60,810 bases of DNA from Boletus sp. NGJ (Eukaryota > Basidiomycota > Agaricomycetes > Boletales > Boletaceae). Every line of letters begins with the position of its first letter. Position 1 is the first letter of the stretch. The translations under genes and the position numbers were made by a program. The notes below the pieces were generated by a model. The model worked only from the letters and a program-made list of their open reading frames with translations, ran no database searches and had not been told where the DNA came from. Where the stretch lies: positions 1 through 60,810 of the forward strand of contig JAGTXK010000194.1 of NCBI GenBank assembly GCA_019096195.1, written 5' to 3'. This document shows, piece after piece, positions 45,810-56,943 of this stretch.

Positions 45810-48800
45810 CTCTTAGTTGTGCCGCTGTAACAGTAGAATCGAAATTGAAAGGCATTCGCATCCCTGTTCAACTTCTCGTTCCTGCACACGCTAAGAAAGC
45901 CGTCAACACCAGAGCCCTCGTAGATAGCGGCGCGGAAATCTCCTGCGTCGACTATCAGTTCGTGCGAAAGCACAAACTCCCCACCACACGACTTCACACC
46001 CCCATCCGCGTCCGAAACGCTGACACCTCGTTCAACAAGAACGGGGATATCAAGTTCACCTGCGATCTCTTCGTGGACATTAAAGGCGTCCTCATGAGGA
46101 CAACCCTCCACGTCATCTCCTGTGGACAAGAAAACGTCATCCTCGGCCAACCCTGGCTCCGCTCGTGCAACCCAACCATCGACTGGGCAGCTAACACCCT
46201 CACCCTCGATGAAACCCTTGACCAGTCCGCCGACCTCTACCACACAAGGACCAAACCCCTCCCCACCGAGAAAGACGAGTCCGCATCCAGGCCCGGTCAC
46301 ATTGACATCAACCTCCGAACCTGCCACCATCTCCGCGGCTTCCTCCAGAAGGAAACCGAAGAACGAGAGTACCTACGGAATGCGAACCGAAATCGCGTCC
46401 TACACCGAATCATCCGAGGGCAGTACAAGTATGTTGCCGCCTCCACCGTCGCCAAAATCACGGTCGCAACCGAACTTGCTGAGGCCGCTGAGAAGGCCAA
46501 ACCCAAACCAACCCTCCCAGCAGCGTATGCGGATTACGCCTCAGTCTTCTCGAAAGAAGCCACCGACCATGTCCCTCCATCACGCCCCTATGACCACGAA
46601 ATCAACGTCAAAGAGACCTTTGTCCCGAAGATCGGGAAGGTATACCCCCTTTCCCCCCATGAACAGAAAGGTGACCGAAGAGTTCCTTGACGAACACCTC
46701 AAAACGGGAAAAATTCGCCCGTCGACCTCCCCCCAAGCATCCCCTTTCTTCTTCGTCAAAAAGAAGAACGGCGACCTCCGCCCGTGCCAGGACTATCGAT
46801 ACATCAACGAACATACTGTTCGCGACGCCTACCCTCTCCCCTTGGTCTCGAACCTCATCGACAAACTCAAGGGAGCGACAACCTTCACCAAGTTCGACGT
46901 CCGTTGGGGATACAACAACGTACGCATCAAGGATGGTCATCAATGGAAAGCCGCCTTCGTCACACATCGAGGCCTCTATGAACCTACCGTCATGTTCTTC
47001 GGCCTATGCAACTCCCCCGCAACCTTCCAGCGATTCATGAATGACTCCTTCCGAGACATGATCGCCGAAGGCTGGCTCATCATCTACATGGACGACCTCC
47101 TTATCTTCTCCCCAGACGATGCTCTGCATACTGAGCGAACCAAGCGTGTCCTCCAACGGATGACCGAACTCGACCTCCACCTCAAACTTGAAAAATGTAC
47201 CTTCGCCACCGACGAGGTAGAGTACCTCGGCATGATTGTCCGTCCCAACCAATTGGCTATGGACCCTGTCAAACTTGACGGAATCGCCAAATGGCCTGCC
47301 CCTACCAAGGTCACGGGAGTCCGATCGTTCCTGGCTTCGCCAACTTCTACCGGCGATTCATCCCCGACTACTCCACGATCGCCGCCCCCTTATCGACCTC
47401 ACGAAACTCAACCACCCCTGGGCCTGGTCGAGCGAATGCCAGGATGCGTTCGACCACCTTAAACGTCTCTTCCTGGCAAAACCAATCCTTCACCTCCCCG
47501 ACTTCTCCGCCCCCTTCGCCATCGCCACGGACGCCTCGAAGTACGCCACCGGCGCCATCCTCCTGCAGACCGATGCCAACGGTGACTGGCATCCCTGCTC
47601 GTACCTCTCACAGTCCTTCTCCCCCGCCGAACGGAATTACGACATCTACGACCGCGAACTCCTCGCCGTCATCCGCGCACTGAAATCTTGGCGCCACTAC
47701 TTGTATGGCTCCCCCTTCCCCGTACAGGTTTTCACAGATCATAAGAACCTGCTCTACTTTAAGTCCCCCCAAAACCTCAATCGCCGGCAAGCCCGCTGGC
47801 TTCTCGACCTCGCCGATTTTGATCTCAAAATCACCCATGTCCCCGGCCGCCTGCTTGCCGGGCCGGATGCCTTATCCCGTCGCCCCGACCTCATCCCGAC
47901 GACCGACACGGACAATGAGGGCGTCACGCTCCTTCCCCCTTCCATGTTCGTCAACTTGATTGACACCTCGCTGGCATCCCTCATCCAGCGATCCTCCCTG
48001 TCCGACCCCCTCGTCCTTCAACACCTCCAGGCAACAGACACCTCGGCACCCGCGTTCCTCCGTGCCCGCCTTTCTGACTGGTCGTACGTGGACGGCCTTC
48101 TATCCTACCGCAACCGCGTCTACGTCCCGCCAGACGACTCCCTCCGGCGCTCCATCCTCCACCGCTGCCACGACCACGAATCAGCTGGTCACCCCGGCTA
48201 CCTGAAAACCCGGCAGCTTGTGTCCGCCGATTTCTGGTGGCCGGGCCTCGCCTCTTATGTCCGCGCCTATGTCTCTGGCTGCCCGTCCTGCCAGCAACAC
48301 AAGGCCAACACGCACCCGACGGTACCCCCCCTGACCCCTATCCGTTCCACTGCCACCCTACCCTTCCGCCAGGTGTCCTGCGATCTCATCACGGACCTAC
48401 CCCTCTCCTCCGGCTTCGATTCACTATTGGTCGTGGTCGACCACGGGCTTACTAAGGGGGTAATTCTATGCCCCACGAAGAAATCAGTCACCGCAGAAGG
48501 AATCGCGACACTCTTCTTCCACAAAGTGTACCTTCGCTTTGGCCTCTATGACAAGATTATCTCCGACTGAGGACCCCAGTTTGCCTCAGCCTTCGCCAAA
48601 GAACTTGGAAAGCTCCTGAAGTACGACCTTTCCCTCTCCACCGCATATCACCCCCAATCCGACAGAGAAACAGAACGGGTCAACCAAGAGATCGAAACTT
48701 ACCTCCGGATCTTCTGCGGCAACGAACCCACTACATGGGCCGAGAAGATCTCTCACGCCGAGTTTACCCATAACCACCGACCCCACTCCGTCACCGGACA

Positions 48801-49446
48801 ATCTCCGTTCTTCCTCCTGATGGGATACAAACCCCGTGCCCTTCCTTCGGTCGTCTCCGACTCCACAATACCCGCTCTAGAAGAGCACATCCAGAAACTC
48901 TCGGCTGCTAGGGACGAAGCCCTAGCCGCACACGAACTCGCACGACAGGTCATGGCCTCTCGTACCCGCCGCGGATTCACCCCATTCAAGAAAGGAGACA
49001 AGGTTTGGCTAGAGGCCAGGAACCTGAAACGCTCCATTGCCGACCCAAAGTTTGCACCAAAACGAGAGGGCCCGTTCACTATCACACACGTCCTATCCCC
49101 TATTGTCTACAAACTCCACCTCCCGACCACGTGGAAGATCCACCCGGTCTTCCACGCATCACTCCTCTCCCCCTGCCACAAGAATACCGTATACGGCAAG
49201 CATTTCATAACACCACCGCCTGAATTAATAGCCAGCGAGGAAGAATACAAAATCGATAAAATCCTACGACATCGCGGCTCCCCGTCTCGCCGTTCCTTCC
49301 TGATCCGATGGAAAGGGTACTCCGCAGAAGAGGATTCTTGGGTCCCCGAGCGGGATCTGAAGCATGCCAAGTCCGCTCTGCTCGACTATAAGAAGCGACA
49401 CCCTCGGACGTTCCCCTCCATCACCTCACCCCAACCCATACCATGA
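45777..49446 (+). pseudogene. pol: Gypsy-2 pol, nearly intact: protease, RT, RNase H, integrase, chromodomain
   Basis: Protease with ALVDSGAEISC (DSG intact, about 45917) and VILGQPWL. Then RT with SPFFFVKKKNGDLRPCQDYR, FDVRWGYNNV and YMDD at 47085-47096. RNase H with ATDASKYATGAIL and FTDHKNLLYF. Integrase with H..H (CHDHESAGHPG) and CPSCQQHK zinc residues, DLITDLPL, the catalytic-loop stretch ISD-GPQF and RVNQEIETYLR. Chromodomain SFLIRWKGYSAEEDSWVPE (about 49294-49350). Defects: an extra A in the run at about 46668-46670; a missing G at about 47333 (FLG-FANFYRRF); a missing C at about 47390 (AAP-LIDLT); TGA 48568-48570 for CGA in SD-R-GPQF. The indels sit in short homopolymers, so sequencing error is possible. 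Ends at TGA 49444-49446, overlapping the next gene. Confidence 0.92.
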
Positions 49447-50402
49447 CCACCCCCTTCGCTGTCGAGACAACGATTTTCTCCAATGCCACCCTGTCTTCCT
49501 CCCCACATTTTCTTTCTACGATACCTGGTAGCCGTCCTTTATCTCCTACTCTCTCCTCTCCTTCGTCACTCTCACGTTCTAACTCCCCTCTTGACGACTA
49601 CTCTCGTCCTCATTCTCCTCTGTTACCTTCTCCCCGCGGCGAACCTCGCCTTCCACGCCCACCGACACCGGTCTCGCTAGCCTCTACCCCGACACCAATC
49701 ATGTCGGTGGACGTCCCTATCTACGCCACACGTCTTCGCAATGACTTCCCAGACCTGGCCGAGGTCACCCGCCTCACTGAAAACCTCGAAGATCCCCGCA
49801 TGGCACTAGGACTCAGGGCCCACCTAGACTATGCCTCCCCCTTATACTCCCTCTACAAGGCATACTTGCAATCAGCCGCCCTAGAGTCCGTCGCCAACCG
49901 TGCCACCACCAACGCCCACCTATCCCTGACCCAACTATGCCTCCGGGGCATATCCGGCGAGCTGAAAGCAGCACTCCTGAACGCCCTCCATCAGCTCGAA
50001 GCCGCCGAGCTCCTGGACGACCTCGACCGATACATGCGGGACCTGGCTAACCGTCCCACCCCAACTATGCCTCCTGCACCCTCCACACCGTCCGCCTCGT
50101 TGTCCCCTCTAGGCGACGAAGAACTTGCAGTCGTCCGCCGCGAAGAAGCCTACTGGACTGGTCGCGGAGGGGCGGTCCCACTGGGACCTTCCCATCCTCG
50201 CTACGCCGAGGCTTGCTATCAATGTCGCCGTCTTGGTCACCTACGCATCCATTGCCCCATTTACCAATGCCCCCAATGCTTGCGTTGGGAACCCGGTCAT
50301 ACTCAAGCACGCTGCCCCCTATGCCGACGTCTGAACCCACAGACCCCGTCGTCTTCGTCCTCATCCTCTGGTCGGGCATCATCCTCATCCCATTCAGCCT
50401 GA
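49443..50402 (+). CDS. Gypsy-2 ORF3: extra 319-aa protein with two zinc knuckles
   Basis: ATG at 49443 overlaps the pol stop as ATGA (49443-49446). Layout: residues 1-85 Ser/Pro-rich and probably disordered; 86-205 helical (YATRLRNDFPDLAEVTRL, LRAHLDYASPLYSLYKAYL, LLNALHQLEAAELLDDLDRY); a Pro-rich linker; EEAYWTGRGGAVPLGPSHPR; then CYQCRRLGHLRIHC (residues 258-271, C-x2-C-x4-H-x4-C) and CPQCLRWEPGHTQARC (276-291, C-x2-C-x6-H-x4-C); a Ser-rich tail. No signal peptide or membrane segment, so not an envelope protein. Uninterrupted, unlike pol. Probably a second nucleic-acid-binding, Gag-like or chaperone protein, translated by termination-reinitiation. Similar knuckle pairs occur, as I recall, in unnamed basidiomycete proteins. 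Function unknown. Confidence 0.8.
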   Translation: MTTPFAVETTIFSNATLSSSPHFLSTIPGSRPLSPTLSSPSSLSRSNSPLDDYSRPHSPLLPSPRGEPRLPRPPTPVSLASTPTPIMSVDVPIYATRLRNDFPDLAEVTRLTENLEDPRMALGLRAHLDYASPLYSLYKAYLQSAALESVANRATTNAHLSLTQLCLRGISGELKAALLNALHQLEAAELLDDLDRYMRDLANRPTPTMPPAPSTPSASLSPLGDEELAVVRREEAYWTGRGGAVPLGPSHPRYAEACYQCRRLGHLRIHCPIYQCPQCLRWEPGHTQARCPLCRRLNPQTPSSSSSSSGRASSSSHSA

Positions 50403-50638
50403 CGTGTACCTCCTCCCCCCATCCGCGGCACCCAACTCGCTTGCCGCCGCTCCTTTTTCCATCGTCTTACCGCGCAGGTTACACGTCAGACCCAATCCAC
50501 TGCACCAACCGACCCCTACGACGACCCAGACATTTTTGACAGCGCAGCCATGAGTAACATGACCGGATCCCCCTGCGGGTCCTATCGCGGTTTGGATTTG
50601 AGACGTTCAGTGGTACTTCACGTGTAACAGGGGGGTAA

Positions 50639-51333
50639 TGTTATGTTTCATCCTTTTTCCTCCTTTTTCTTCCCTTCAATCGTCCTCGTCCTTACCTCGT
50701 CCTCTTGAATTCCCGTTGGACCATTTACTACACAGTGAGACTCCGTGTAGTCAAGGCCAACCTTCGCACCTCGTGCATCATTTGTACTTCTACGCCGACT
50801 CCACACGAGGGATCCCTTCTATTTTCCACTCCATAGGATCTCCCCGGTGCTGCGGCTTACACCTTCGCACCTCATGCATCATTTGTACTTCTACGCCGAC
50901 TCCACACGAGGGATCCCTTCTATTTCCCACTCCATAGGATCTCCCTGGTGCTGCGGCTTACTCATCCTTTTCCCACGCCTCAGTATGTATATAAACCCCA
51001 CCTCTGTAGTCGATCCCCCAATTTACACCTACTTGGTGAACTTTCATCATCGTCTCTCCGGACCTCTAAAAGTCGTCGTTCCACTTCGAGTGAACGCTTC
51101 TTCTACGTCTCGTCTTCACTCTCTGAGTGAACCCTTGACTACGACTAGGAAGACCCTTTGTCGTCGAACCCTTGACCCCACGACGAGGAAGACCCTCTGT
51201 CGCCGAACCCTTGACCCAACCAAGGGTCACCTTTGTCCCGTAGCTCCCAGAAGCTACCGCTCTCGACTCCGGTAGCTTGTCACTACCCGACCATCCAAGT
51301 TAACGCCTGTCCCTACCCGGGGTAGTCGTAACA
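50639..51333 (+). repeat. Gypsy-2 3' LTR with internal duplication
   Basis: 695 bp, TGTTATG...GTAACA, preceded by the polypurine tract acagggggg (50628-50635) and followed by TSD tcttc. Longer than the 5' LTR by exactly 101 bp, owing to a tandem duplication at 50760-50961. TATA box and self-primer string are present here too. Confidence 0.92.
50760..50961 (+). repeat. 101-bp tandem duplication in the Gypsy-2 3' LTR
   Basis: Two units, 50760-50860 and 50861-50961, each beginning accttcgcacctc and ending tgctgcggctt. The units differ at about three sites. The 5' LTR has a single unit. It lies upstream of the TATA box, in the U3 region. Confidence 0.88.
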
Positions 51334-51338
51334 TCTTC

Positions 51339-53830
51339 AGAAAAATCTACTGTCTCCAGTAATATATTAGATTATCAGGTTTAGACCTCTGGGGATGCTG
51401 TTTAAGGACATGTCAGTGTGGGAGTTCATTAAGCAGACATGAAAGGTAGGTTGGTTGTGGTGTGCAATAAGATAGAGATTGATTTGATTGTAATTTTTAC
51501 ATAGATCAATATGTTTGAAAGCTAAACAAAGCTAGTGACCTTGGAGTGGGTTCTGATTCTGAGGGTGACAATGAAGGAGAGCAGACCAAGTATAGATGTG
51601 GACATCCTCACATCATTCAACTTCCATTTTCATCAGAGGAACACTCTCAGATGAAGTCTCATAGCATGGGCATGCTTGCTCTTATGCTCTTACTGGTTCT
51701 AATTGGTGATACCATTCTGAGAAGAAATGGACTTCCTGCTAATGACAAGAAGTACTTCCACTACATGCTCTTGTTATTCAAATTATGGCAGTCATTTGGT
51801 GACTTGAGATAACCAGGGGAAACTTGGATGCATGCATTCAAAGGAGTTCTCTTCACACCATACTACTTGGAGCTTATGAATAATATGATGGTTGATGCTG
51901 AGTGTCAGGATGCAAAGGCAGACTGAACAGTTCAATCAGCAGTTGGGTTACCACATAGTTCAGAAGAGTTTGAAGATGATGGGCATATTCTGATTGACAA
52001 AGATCCACTATGCCACATTCTTGCTATGGACAATGATCTTGACAAAGAAATATCTTCTCAAGCTTTAAATGACAGTGACCTCAGTGGGATAAATGACTGT
52101 TTAATAGAATGAATAATGAACAGGAGATTTTCAAAACAGCCTGAAGACACTTTTCAACAAAGCCTGGAAAACATGCTTTAGAATAGTTTGGTGAAAGCAC
52201 AATAATTTCTGGGAAGATAGAGCCAACCATCACTTAGCAAACTTGTTTTGTGGTGCAAGAAAAGAAGAATAAGTGTTTGCATCCATTGAACAACCATGGG
52301 GAATCTTTACCTAGCAAAAGACATCTCCTTGTCAATCCTCAAATTTCTATTACAGAAATTCTAGACTCTGTTTAACCCAAACCTGTATATGCCTCTAGGA
52401 TGACAAATGAGGAGGTTGTTGCCACTATTAATGCTATACATGCAGAATTCTCACTTGACAACAATGAGAAACAGTCCTCATTTTAGATTGCTACAGAGCA
52501 TTTTGCATTTGGTATGATGGATGCTCTTTATAATGGGAATTGGAGGCTCTAGTAAGAGTCATATCATAAAGGCAATTGTAGCTCTTTTCAAATGACGTGG
52601 TTGTCCTGACAATCTGTTGCTGAGTGCACCAACAGGAAGCACTGCTATACTAACAGATATACTATTCATGCTTTAACATTTCTTCCTAGAAGAGAGTCTG
52701 CTTATAAGCATTCTGAATTGGAATTGATTTGAAAGAGGGTGCACTACCTTAGATTGGATGAAATCTCTATGATATCTGCAGAATTTCTTTGCCAGGTCTC
52801 CAAGCACATTGTCTCGGGGAAAAGGGGGATTCTAGGAGCCATAGAAAAACTATTTGGTGGGGTGAACATAGTCTTTGCTGGTGATTTGGGACAGCTGCAA
52901 CCCATGGAAAGTGCAGTATTATATTTATCAGATCTACTTGGTTGTTTGGCAACAACTTACACATATTGTCAAGTTAAAAAAAAAAATAAGGACTCTCAAG
53001 GATCCAGATTATGTCAACCTTTTTAATTGTATTCACAAAGAAAAAGGTACTGTCTTTATGGAGGATGGCCTGAGTGACTACAAGGTCCTGAAGATGTGTA
53101 CACTACATAAGCTACACTTGATCTCCTAGAAGATTATAAGGCACTACATAACACACCTGTTATATTTAGAGAACATCGTTTACATGACATATATAATGAC
53201 CTAAAAGCACAGGAGTTCACCATCAACATAGGCCAAGAATATCAGGAATATCTCACAATTGACAAGATTCAAAAGAGGGTTGTGCATGGAGATGACCATA
53301 CTCAACTGTCATACATCAGGACTAAGGAAGCAAAGGAAGCATTAGGACAATTGCCTTTAATTCCTGGTATGACTATTATGATTGCAGAAAACCTTTCAAT
53401 GCAGAATAAGATTGTTAATGGTACCAAAGGAGTACTTGCAAAGTGTCATATACTGTATAGATCACAGGAGGAAGGAAGGAAGACCATATTGTGCATATGT
53501 GAAAGTCACATCTTCCCCAATAGTAATCAATGGTTTGCCCAATCAGTCATCCCTACTTTTCCCCAGATTGTTCAGTTCATGCACTGCATATTGAATTCTA
53601 GAAGTTTCCAGATCAATCACAGGCAGCCTCCACTTATACCTGCATGGGCCTTTACAGATTATAAAGTACAAGGGGCATCAATGGACATAGTAATTATGGA
53701 TTTGGCAAGCACACACAGTATTCAAAATGCATATGTGATGCTGTCTCAGGCAAAAGGACTCCAAAAGCTTGCTGTTTTTTTATGGTTCTCATCCCATCAT
53801 GTATTTTTGCAGCTTCAACAGAATTTATGA
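51339..53830 (+). pseudogene. Helitron PIF1-type helicase part, continuation of the Rep gene
   Basis: Resumes after the Gypsy-2 target duplication. 51546-51812 has IGDTILRRNGLPANDKKYFH and LLFKLWQSFGDLR, followed by ELMNNMMVDAEC. The helicase follows: a P-loop-like GIGGSSKSHIIKAIV (about 52530; the usual GTGK is altered), VHYLRLDEISMIS (Walker B, about 52738), FGGVNIVFAGDLGQLQP (about 52855-52905), then LPLIPGMTIMIAENL and NGTKGVL (about 53355-53430), PAWAFTDYKVQGASMDIVI (about 53640) and NAYVMLSQAKGLQKLAVF (53728 onwards), stop after QQNL at 53828-53830. This is the standard Helitron Rep-Hel order. Many stops: inactive. The 3' hairpin/CTRR end was not identified. Confidence 0.85.
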
Positions 53831-54597
53831 ATGAAACTACAGCATATTTTGTGTCTCAATAGTAGAACACTCAGATGGTTCTGTCATTGTGATGACAGTG
53901 GTGTTTGTGCTTGTGAAGAGACAGTAGTAGTTTAATATTTACATAAGACAAGTGCCAGAGTTTACCTCTAGCTATTTGACATTGGCTTTGATAATAGTGA
54001 GCATTTCAACTCTGCTAATGTTCTTCTACAAAATTACTAACATCAAATTAGCATCTATCAATGATAGTGAATTATCTTTTAAAGAGCAGAGGAAGAGTAG
54101 CACTTGGTCGATAGTGAGCTCAAGGTTGGCTATTCTTGTGATGAGTAATGTACTTTTTACAAGAGTGGAAACTGGTAACTTAGGTAGTTAACATAACAAG
54201 TAGACAAATCATTGAAGTCCAATGGCCAGGTCCTAAATACTCTCCATACTAGCAGGATACTTGTAGTCCTCAACCTGATCCACAAGAAATGTTTAGCTTG
54301 TGAACATGGTGTTGGAACATTGATGACTAGTGACTTTATGTGTTACTAGAATTAGTCATTGTCTGCAGTCACAGGTACTCCTATTACCACCACAGTAAAC
54401 TAAACAGGATGAGTATTCATTTTTTTGATTTAAAGGGTAGCCCCCTTTCATCCCTCCTATTTTCCGTTCTTGCTCTCTCATCTGCTTGCTATCTATCTAC
54501 TCTGCATTACTTTTTCAAAGCACATGATTAGAAGTTGCCATTCAGCTACTATGGGGAAGTGTGACAAGCATCTGACAAACAAGCAACAGATGAGCAA
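53831..54597. other. Interval right of the Helitron gene
   Basis: No convincing gene; short frames at 53952-54191 and 54340-54531 lack motifs. The Helitron 3' terminus could be here, but I see no clear hairpin followed by CTRR that I would commit to. Confidence 0.4.
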
Positions 54598-56704
54598 ATG
54601 TCAAAGGTTAGTCTTTCTAAAATTGATTTATATATTTTGAGGCTGACCATTATCATTAGAAATGCAGCTGATGCTGGTATCATTATTGATACTAATAAAG
54701 GGAAGGAGGCTGCTTGGTCAACAGGGACATCCAAGACTGAAGCCAGAATAGACCATAACTCTCCCCTAAAAGATCTGGGTCTCTCAACTACATGTGTCAA
54801 TGTAACAGGTAGTGGACAAAATTAAGAGCAGATCTTGACAAACACAAGTGATGGCAGAGATGACATGCCTTATGTATAATAAAGAGGTTGCTGAAAGTTT
54901 CAATGCTCAGCAAGGAGGAGAGTTGAAGAAGGCTACCATGAAGAATGAGACACAACCTGCTGAATGAGTAGTGGCTGTCCAAAATATCATTCTGAAACCC
55001 TGTCTCATTCTTGTTGATGATCACCAAGTTGTGGACTATAATGCAGGTCTTATTGAGTACATACCAGCATGTCTGCTTTCTTTTTTCCCCTCACATGAGG
55101 TGTGTTTTGCTGATCCCACTCCCCCCCCCTTTTTTTTCAGGCATACTGTATCAATATCTTATCACTATTTATCATTAAAGAAGCCCATGTCTATGCCTTG
55201 GGCAAAATACTGCCTACTGCAACATGGGAGAAGTACCTACCCTTGCATGACCATTAGTCCAAGTTGTGCAATTCCATAACAAATGAACCAATCAATATCT
55301 GGACTATTGGACATGTTGCATTGACTTGGTTCCATCAGAATGGTGAACCAGAGAAACAAGCATCAATTACTGTGATTCTCTTATCAGAAGAGTTGAGAAA
55401 ACAGACCATGAAACTGCTTGGTGGACTTGCAAACTCACCAATAGATATTTTTGGAAGTGTTTGAACCTGTTACACATTTGCTAATATGATCTTAGATTTC
55501 TCAAGCAAGACAATAAATGCAATATGAGTGGTCAAATGGTAGAGTGAGAAGGGCTCAAATAATCCAGTAAAGAGTCCCACTTCAGATATCTTCTGAGCTA
55601 ATGAATCCAAGGTGTTTTTTGAGGGCATTTATAACATGCAGAAGGTGCTAACCACAAAGGAAGAGATGATGTTGTACCCAGTCACAGATGTCAAAAAAGA
55701 CAACCTTGTGCTATTGAAAACTAAAATGATTCATTATCAATCCAAGACATCAGATAATAAGTGGTCCAGTCAACACACTCAAATGGAACTGTTGACAATT
55801 TTATTGTTACATAGCATGAATACAGATCATATCATTCACCCATGAATGGGACATACCCCTCTTCTTAGAAGCCTATCACTTGAGATTATAGTCCACTTTT
55901 ATTCTAATAGTAATCCTTGTTATTAGCATTCAACCATCACCACTTCCCAACATGCCAACACATAACATGGACTTGGAAGATACCAAGACTGACATTGCCT
56001 ATCTTTGTGGAAATGGAGTCATGCAAGATTTTATTCACCTGATGATCAGAGATAACCAGCTCATGACAAACAATATATACATCCTTTTCAATGATTGGCA
56101 AACATGTCATAAAATCTTCTACTCTGCACTGAGAGATGACAGGTCCATGGACCATATTATTGTCCTATATGATGCCCTGCTCCATGAAGGCCCACCAGGC
56201 CTAATCAAAACACCTTATTTGCTTCTCAAAAAATTAGCAACAGACAAGACTTACCTTGACCTTGGAGATAATGACCAAAATAACATTGATGAAGTGATAG
56301 AGAGGTATTTGAACATTGAGAGACATGATTACCACTGAGCACAATACTAGTGTATAAGAGGAACAGGAGTTAAGGATCAAAAGGCATATCAGACAAGTGG
56401 CATTTGCATACTATACTGGTCTGAGGTGTTGTTGTGGCATTGTTGGTGTTATCATCACTGAGAGCACAAATGGGAACTTTATGTTCATAACATGCTCTCT
56501 CTGTTCTCAGGCTCACACAACACTATGACATACTTCATTCAGTTGGGCAACAATAAGAAGAAGCACTTTCTCATTGTGCTAGACAAGAAACTACACAACA
56601 ATGGAATGGACAATTGTCCTTATCTTATATTTGCATTCATCCATTGCTACATTCAAAGAATGACTGTAGAGAATGTAGTTGACATGGCAGATGTGATCTA
56701 TGAG
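54598..56704 (+). pseudogene. Unrecognised decayed gene chain, possible Helitron cargo
   Basis: A series of plus-strand blocks with protein-like sequence: DAGIIIDTNKGKEAAWSTG and TSKTEARIDHNSPLKDLG (54598-54825); AVQNIILKPCLILVDDHQVV (54971); WTIGHVALTWFHQNGEPEKQ (about 55300); VFFEGIYNMQKVLTTKEEM (55610); and 55952-56338 with DIAYLCGNGVMQDFIHLMI and LHEGPPGLIKTPYLLLKKL; 56492-56707 with FIQLGNNKKKHFLIVLDKKL. Blocks are separated by stops and small gaps, perhaps introns. The order looks like one former gene. No family recognised, no function proposed. Lies between the Helitron helicase and hAT-2. Confidence 0.35.
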
Positions 56705-56943
56705 TAAGTCAAATCAAGAATAGTTGAGCATAGCTAACTGAAAGATAGATTGTAGCAGGAGGTTCCAAACCAGAATGATGATTAGTACTTCTCACAAATG
56801 GTAACACTCAGGCTGTAAGATATGAATGAATCCAATAGGTTTATGTAGACTGCAGAACTTTTTTTTTTCTTCTACAGAAACAGACATGTAAAATGTGGGA
56901 TATGGCCACCATTGTAAATATCCATTGTGCTAATGCATGGGGG

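Larger units (their letters stand above)
43954..51333 (+). mobile_element. Gypsy-2: young chromovirus LTR retrotransposon with an extra 3' gene
   Basis: LTRs 43954-44547 (594 bp) and 50639-51333 (695 bp), TGTTAC/TGTTAT...GTAACA, with TSD tcttc at 43949-43953 and 51334-51338. Order: 5' LTR, self-primer PBS, gag, -1 frameshift signal, pol (protease, RT, RNase H, integrase, chromodomain), a third gene overlapping the pol stop, polypurine tract acagggggg (50628-50635), 3' LTR. By hand the LTRs differ at about 14 of 594 positions apart from one 101-bp tandem duplication in the 3' LTR. CpG-rich and far less decayed than its neighbours: one nonsense codon and three single-base indels in homopolymers. 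Inserted inside the Helitron gene. Confidence 0.95.

Noticed and set aside
46122-46690. Plus-strand frame in another phase overlapping the protease-RT linker
   Set aside because: Only the part after about 46672 is RT. The earlier part is a shadow of the protease frame joined to RT by a one-base insertion.
49443-50402. ORF3 as a retroviral envelope-like gene
   Set aside because: No signal peptide, membrane segment or cleavage site; zinc knuckles point to nucleic-acid binding.
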